From contig QCPL01000002.1 in NCBI GenBank assembly GCA_003212515.1, forward strand, positions 53,947 through 117,946: a stretch of DNA of 64,000 nucleotides, read 5' to 3'. Numbering within the stretch: position 1 is the first letter of the stretch; every line of letters begins with the position of its first letter. Under the pieces are notes generated by a model. That model saw only the letters and a list, made by a program, of their open reading frames with translations. It did not search any database and had not been told where the DNA came from. Positions 59,950 through 64,000 of this stretch are shown here, in pieces. Origin of the DNA: Prochlorococcus sp. AG-436-M02 (GTDB taxonomy: Bacteria; Cyanobacteriota; Cyanobacteriia; PCC-6307; Cyanobiaceae). A program made the translations under genes and the position numbers.

Positions 59950-61284
59950 ATTATTTCAGAAGAGAAATTTACTAAAGGCTTATTATCTAGAACAGCAGCT
60001 TGGAAGGCTCTTCAATTTGTTTCTAGTGGAACTTTTGCCGATTTGGCTTTAGAACGTGTATTTAATAAATACAATTTAACTGAAATTGATAGAGCATTGG
60101 CGACTGAATTGGTATGTGGCTCTATCCGTCAGCGCCAGCAATTGGATGCTTGGATTGATTATCTTGCAAAGATTCCTTCACTTAAGCAACCACCACTCCT
60201 TCGTTGGCTGTTGCATGTAGGACTTTATCAGATTTTCTATATGGATCGCATCCCAGTCTCCGCCGCTGTAAACAGTACTGTCCAAATAGCAAAAGACAAT
60301 CAGCTAGGACGTCTTGCTCCAGTTGCCAACGCTCTTTTGAGAAAAGCAGTTGATATCCATGCAAATGGTGAGATATTGCCTTCACTAAAATGTCATTTTG
60401 ATGACCTTGCTCAAAAGTATTCCATCCCTCGTTGGCTTGTTGATGAGTTGATTAGATGGAAAGGTGAGGAAGCCGCTGTGAAAATTGCTGAGGCATCAAA
60501 TAAGACACCTACTATTGATTTAAGAATTAATTGCCTACGTTCAAGTGTTCACAGTGTTAAAGAGAAATTTAAAGAATGTGGTATTGAAACTAGTTTAATA
60601 GAAGGATGCCCTCATGGTTTGAATATTAAATCTGGAAGAGGTAATTTACGTGAATGGCCCGGCTATAAGGAAGGAGAATGGTCTGTTCAAGATCGTTCAT
60701 CGCAATTGATAGCTCCTCTTTTATCAGTAAGTCCAGGAGAGTTTATCCTTGATGCTTGTGCAGCCCCAGGAGGGAAAACAAGTCATCTTGCAGAATTGAT
60801 GAATAATGAAGGGGAAGTGTGGGCAGTTGATTGTTCTCGAAAACGCTTAGACAAAACCAGCTCAAATATTGTTCGTCTTGGGATAAAAGGTATTAATTGT
60901 CTTTTTGCTGATTCAACGACTCTTTTAATTAGGAAACCATTATGGAAAGCCTACTTCCATAAAATTTTGTTAGATGCTCCATGCTCTGGTTTAGGAACAT
61001 TAGCTCGGAACCCTGATTTAAGGTGGAGGATGACACCTTCAAAAATAGAAGAATTAGTTAGGCTTCAAAAAAAAATGTTGGAAGGGATCTTACCCTTGTT
61101 AAGGCCTGGAGGAAGACTTGTTTACTCGACTTGTACTATTAACCCTGATGAAAACTCTTCCCAAGTTGAGAATTTCATTTCAAATCATAAGCACCTATTA
61201 CTTAGAGACGAAAAACAATTATGGCAAGGTGATACACATGGAGGGGACGGATTTTATGTTGCAATTATCGATTTCCCTTTGTAG
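59950..61284 (+). CDS. rsmB: 16S rRNA m5C967 methyltransferase RsmB
   Basis: RsmB methylates C967 of 16S rRNA. The N-terminal NusB-like domain reads SRTAAWKALQFVSSGTFADL, which lies before the TTG at 60043, so the true start is upstream. The frame opens after a TAA at 59935, and AAAGGAG stands 7 nt before ATT 59950, making ATT the best start (444 residues). The Rossmann core has LDACAAPGGKTSHLAELM, LLDAPCSGLGTLARNPDLRW and the catalytic Cys in VYSTCTINPDEN. Confidence 0.9.
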   Translation: MISEEKFTKGLLSRTAAWKALQFVSSGTFADLALERVFNKYNLTEIDRALATELVCGSIRQRQQLDAWIDYLAKIPSLKQPPLLRWLLHVGLYQIFYMDRIPVSAAVNSTVQIAKDNQLGRLAPVANALLRKAVDIHANGEILPSLKCHFDDLAQKYSIPRWLVDELIRWKGEEAAVKIAEASNKTPTIDLRINCLRSSVHSVKEKFKECGIETSLIEGCPHGLNIKSGRGNLREWPGYKEGEWSVQDRSSQLIAPLLSVSPGEFILDACAAPGGKTSHLAELMNNEGEVWAVDCSRKRLDKTSSNIVRLGIKGINCLFADSTTLLIRKPLWKAYFHKILLDAPCSGLGTLARNPDLRWRMTPSKIEELVRLQKKMLEGILPLLRPGGRLVYSTCTINPDENSSQVENFISNHKHLLLRDEKQLWQGDTHGGDGFYVAIIDFPL

Positions 61285-61310
61285 TAAAGGAGTTTTCAAG
61301 GAAGTTTCGC

Positions 61311-63134
61311 TTATAAATTAGGTTGGACAGAGCGTTTGGGAAAATCTTCGATCACCATGTCAATGGTTATTTTTTTCATGAACTGTTTCCATGTATAGGC
61401 AGCATCGCCACTATTGCCGGTTGTTTTATCGTTGTTGTCATTTCCAAGCCACACAGCTGTTGTCAGTTGGGGAATAGACCCAATGAACCAAAGATCACGA
61501 TTGCCTTCTGAAGTACCTGTTTTCCCTGCAACTTCTCTACCTTCTATTGAGGCCGCAATGCCTGAACCATTTAAGACTACTTGTTGCAGCATCCAATTCA
61601 TTTTATCAGCTATTTCTTGTGACACAGCCCTAACGCCACTTTCTCTATCTTTATCATGGCTCCAAAGTAGATTGTTATTAGGACCTCTGATCTCCTCAAT
61701 CGCGGATGGCTTGATATATACTCCTCTATTAGTAATAGCAGCATATGCAGCAGACATATTTAAGACTGTTTCTTCATAGGCGCCAATGGCTAATGGGTAA
61801 TAGTGTTCAAGTTCTATTTCATTGCCAACACCAAGCTTGTTAGCAGTAGCTATCACCTTCTCAAAACCTACTTTTGATAGTAAGTCAACAGCAATTGTAT
61901 TTAATGAATTTGTAAATGCTTCAGTTATAGATACCTCTCCAAGGTATAGATTCCCAAAGTTTTTAGGACAATAACCATACCAACACCTGGGTGTATCAAA
62001 GAGGAGATCTTCTGGTTCGTAACCGTCACTAATCGCGGCTAGGTAAGGGAAAACTTTAAATGTTGAACCTGGCGATCTTAAGGCTTGGTATGCACGGTTA
62101 AATTGATTTTTGCTATAGTCCTTGCCACCTACAAGTACTCTGATAAGACCATTGTTAGGCTGAATAGAAACAATTGCTATTTCAGTATTTGTTGGGGTTT
62201 CATTCCTAATGACATCTTTAGCTTTTTCTTGCCAATCAAGAAAAAGACTAGTTTTAACTTTCAACCCCCCTACTTCTATTTGCTCTTTAGATAAGATTGT
62301 TGGGAGTGTCTGTTCTATGAAATCTGTAAAGAATGGAGCCTTGCTCCTTAGATATTTAGGGACTGCGGGTTGGAGCTTTAATGGCTTAGCTAAAGCTATG
62401 GATAATTCTGAGTCGGATATGAAGTTCTCTATCCTCATTTTCTTAAGAACAATTGATCTACGTTTAATTGCCAGATCACTATTTACTAAAGGTGAGTACA
62501 AAGATGGTGCAGGTGCTAATCCTGCTATTAGCGCAACCTCTTCAAGCGTAAGTAAATTAGGTGTTTTCTTGAAGTAGATCCATGCTGCATCTGAAATACC
62601 ATAAGCATTAGAGCCAAGGTAGACATTATTTAAATACTGCTCAATGATTTCTTCTTTTCTAAGATTTCTTTCAAGCTTGAAAGCCAGAGCCATTTCTTTG
62701 ATTTTTCTTTGAATAGTTTTGTTTTGATTTAGAAAGATCATTCTTGCTAATTGTTGTGTAATAGTGCTGCCTCCTTCAACAACTGATCTTTTTTTTATAT
62801 TTGTTATCACTGCTCTGCTTATGCTCCACAAGTCAACACCTTTGTGTTTATAAAACCGTCTATCCTCAGATGCTATAAAAGCATTTTTGATGATTTCAGG
62901 GATTTCCCCTGAGGTTATTTTCTCACGTGTTATTGGACCAAGTTTTTGAATAACCTCTCCTTTTGATGCAAATAACTCTATTGTTCCAGGCCTATTAAAT
63001 TTACTGACTTTGCTAACAGGGGGAAGCATAGAGTCTATTGACTGACTTATAAGATCCTCTGCTATAGCTATACATGAACCTAGAATTAGCCCACCGGCTG
63101 CTAATAAAAAGTATTTTTGAAGTTTTGAATGCAC
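61311..63134 (-). CDS. Class A penicillin-binding protein (bifunctional)
   Basis: The 607-residue enzyme polymerises and cross-links peptidoglycan. An N-terminal anchor (YFLLAAGGLILGSCIAIA) is followed by the transglycosylase domain with EDRRFYKHKGVDLWSISRAV and EGGSTITQQLARMIFLNQ. The transpeptidase domain has the SxxK motif in PGSTFKVFPYLA, SLNTIAV, and KTGTSEGNRDLWFIG. The start overlaps the last base of chlG, suggesting coupling. Confidence 0.95.
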   Translation of the reverse strand: MHSKLQKYFLLAAGGLILGSCIAIAEDLISQSIDSMLPPVSKVSKFNRPGTIELFASKGEVIQKLGPITREKITSGEIPEIIKNAFIASEDRRFYKHKGVDLWSISRAVITNIKKRSVVEGGSTITQQLARMIFLNQNKTIQRKIKEMALAFKLERNLRKEEIIEQYLNNVYLGSNAYGISDAAWIYFKKTPNLLTLEEVALIAGLAPAPSLYSPLVNSDLAIKRRSIVLKKMRIENFISDSELSIALAKPLKLQPAVPKYLRSKAPFFTDFIEQTLPTILSKEQIEVGGLKVKTSLFLDWQEKAKDVIRNETPTNTEIAIVSIQPNNGLIRVLVGGKDYSKNQFNRAYQALRSPGSTFKVFPYLAAISDGYEPEDLLFDTPRCWYGYCPKNFGNLYLGEVSITEAFTNSLNTIAVDLLSKVGFEKVIATANKLGVGNEIELEHYYPLAIGAYEETVLNMSAAYAAITNRGVYIKPSAIEEIRGPNNNLLWSHDKDRESGVRAVSQEIADKMNWMLQQVVLNGSGIAASIEGREVAGKTGTSEGNRDLWFIGSIPQLTTAVWLGNDNNDKTTGNSGDAAYTWKQFMKKITIDMVIEDFPKRSVQPNL

Positions 63135-64000
63135 TAAATATTGACAAGTGAGCTATGTCCTATGGCTATTGCAGTTACAAGCATTCCTAAAATAAGAAAA
63201 GGTTGAGCACTTGCCTGGTATTTCACATCAAAGGCTAGAGGATCTCTTAGTAACCAAATGTCTTGAAAGGTGATTTGAGGAATAATTAGTAAAACTAAGA
63301 TAACAGAAGCTAAATGTTGTCCAATAAGTATGAGTACACCCACCATTGCCAATTGAAATACGTTAATCATTCCTGCGCTGATGAAACTTGCGTTTTTGAT
63401 ACCAAAGACTACTGGAAGTGATTTCAATCCTAAGGCTCTGTCACCTTCAACACTTTTAAAATCATTAATTACCGCTATCCCTAGGCCTGCGAGGCTATAG
63501 GCCAAAGTTAAAAAAGCCGTTGTCCATGTAAGTTGTCCAAAAAGAGCTTGTCCTGCCCACCAAGGGAGAGCTATGTAGCTTGCTCCAAGCGCATAATTGC
63601 CTAACCATCCATTTTGTTTGAGTTTTAATGGAGGTGCTGAATATATATAACTTACAAATGAACCACCAAGCGCTAGTAGAAATACTGTGGGAGTCGAGTG
63701 TCCGGCCCAACTATCAAGACCATATGCAACTGCAAGGCCTGCGCCTAAAAGCACTAAGATTTGTATCCGTACTTGTAAGAGAGATATTGCACCAGAGGGA
63801 ATTGGCCGACTAGGCTCGTTTATAGCATCAATTTCCCTATCATAATAGTCGTTAATGGTTTGCGTATATCCAGTAAGAAGAGGGCCACTCATTACCATAC
63901 AAGCTAGAGAAGCAAGGAAATTACTTATGTTCCACTGGTAATTTCCGCTTGCAGCAGCACCACAAATAACTCCCCAAAGCAATGGTATCCATGTAATGGG
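63134..64000 (-). CDS. chlG: Chlorophyll synthase, C-terminal part
   Basis: ChlG is a membrane prenyltransferase that attaches geranylgeranyl or phytyl diphosphate to chlorophyllide. The gene enters from the window end; the frame is open to base 64000 (PITWIPLLWGVICGAA), so the start is missing. The UbiA-type motif NDYYDREIDAINEPSRPIPS is the substrate and Mg site, and NDFKSVEGDRALGLKSLPVV is the second. About nine hydrophobic segments are visible. It precedes the penicillin-binding protein. Confidence 0.96.
   Translation of the reverse strand, partial: PITWIPLLWGVICGAAASGNYQWNISNFLASLACMVMSGPLLTGYTQTINDYYDREIDAINEPSRPIPSGAISLLQVRIQILVLLGAGLAVAYGLDSWAGHSTPTVFLLALGGSFVSYIYSAPPLKLKQNGWLGNYALGASYIALPWWAGQALFGQLTWTTAFLTLAYSLAGLGIAVINDFKSVEGDRALGLKSLPVVFGIKNASFISAGMINVFQLAMVGVLILIGQHLASVILVLLIIPQITFQDIWLLRDPLAFDVKYQASAQPFLILGMLVTAIAIGHSSLVNI

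Overview
The window is a gene-dense, low-GC stretch of a picocyanobacterial chromosome, most likely Prochlorococcus of a low-light type. The genus call rests on cytochrome b6f genes (petB, petD), psaE, chlG, the nitrogen coactivator PipX, a complete cyanobacterial-type rRNA operon with tRNA-Ile and tRNA-Ala in the spacer, many short intergenic gaps and frequent TTG/GTG starts. The exact strain cannot be fixed from the sequence alone.

Layout. 1-1245: 3' end of prmC, a tsaC/YrdC-family gene and a small membrane protein. 1267-1338: tRNA-Thr(UGU). 1479-3429: the cell division cluster minE, minD, minC. 3444-6031: an HD phosphohydrolase and a C-terminal processing protease. 6090-7293: petB and petD. 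7300-8748: neutral invertase. 9434-14704: 16S, tRNA-Ile, tRNA-Ala, 23S and 5S. 14774-21296: mutM, psaE, a conserved coiled-coil protein, a LysM protein, aldehyde dehydrogenase, S21 and a YhiN-like flavoprotein. 21550-23934: a TVP38-type membrane protein, a rubredoxin and an LptF/G permease. 23927-25975: a small accessory patch beside tRNA-Thr(GGU) and tRNA-Tyr, with a truncated integrase, a DUF1651 gene, a secreted protein and tiny ORFs. 26082-33544: aroQ, miaE, cobI, a DUF1823-like gene, der, an EcfT-like gene, pipX, pipY, sepF and proC. 33556-42739: glycosyltransferase, recO, deoC, hpf, lipB, acyl-activating enzyme, ylqD, pyruvate dehydrogenase E2 and queA. 42744-46457: cysK and two transsulfuration PLP enzymes. 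46660-50198: an unrecognised membrane protein, two tiny cysteine-motif proteins, rpsD, yidD and a thioredoxin-like gene. 50223-64000: murE, a class V aminotransferase, small proteins, an nfu-type gene, mqo, lepA, a DppC-type permease, trmH, rsmB, a class A penicillin-binding protein and chlG (cut by the window end).

Most of the window is core chromosome. Its genes serve photosynthetic electron transport, cell division placement (Min and SepF), nitrogen signalling (PipX/PipY), sulfur amino acid synthesis, tRNA and rRNA modification, and envelope synthesis. The parts least explained by known families are the tRNA-adjacent accessory patch, the CX3C micro-protein pair at 47.8-48.1 kb, several structured non-coding segments (8.8-9.1, 32.0-32.1 and 53.65-53.70 kb), and the membrane protein at 46.7-47.6 kb. 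No CRISPR array, intact prophage or insertion sequence was seen.
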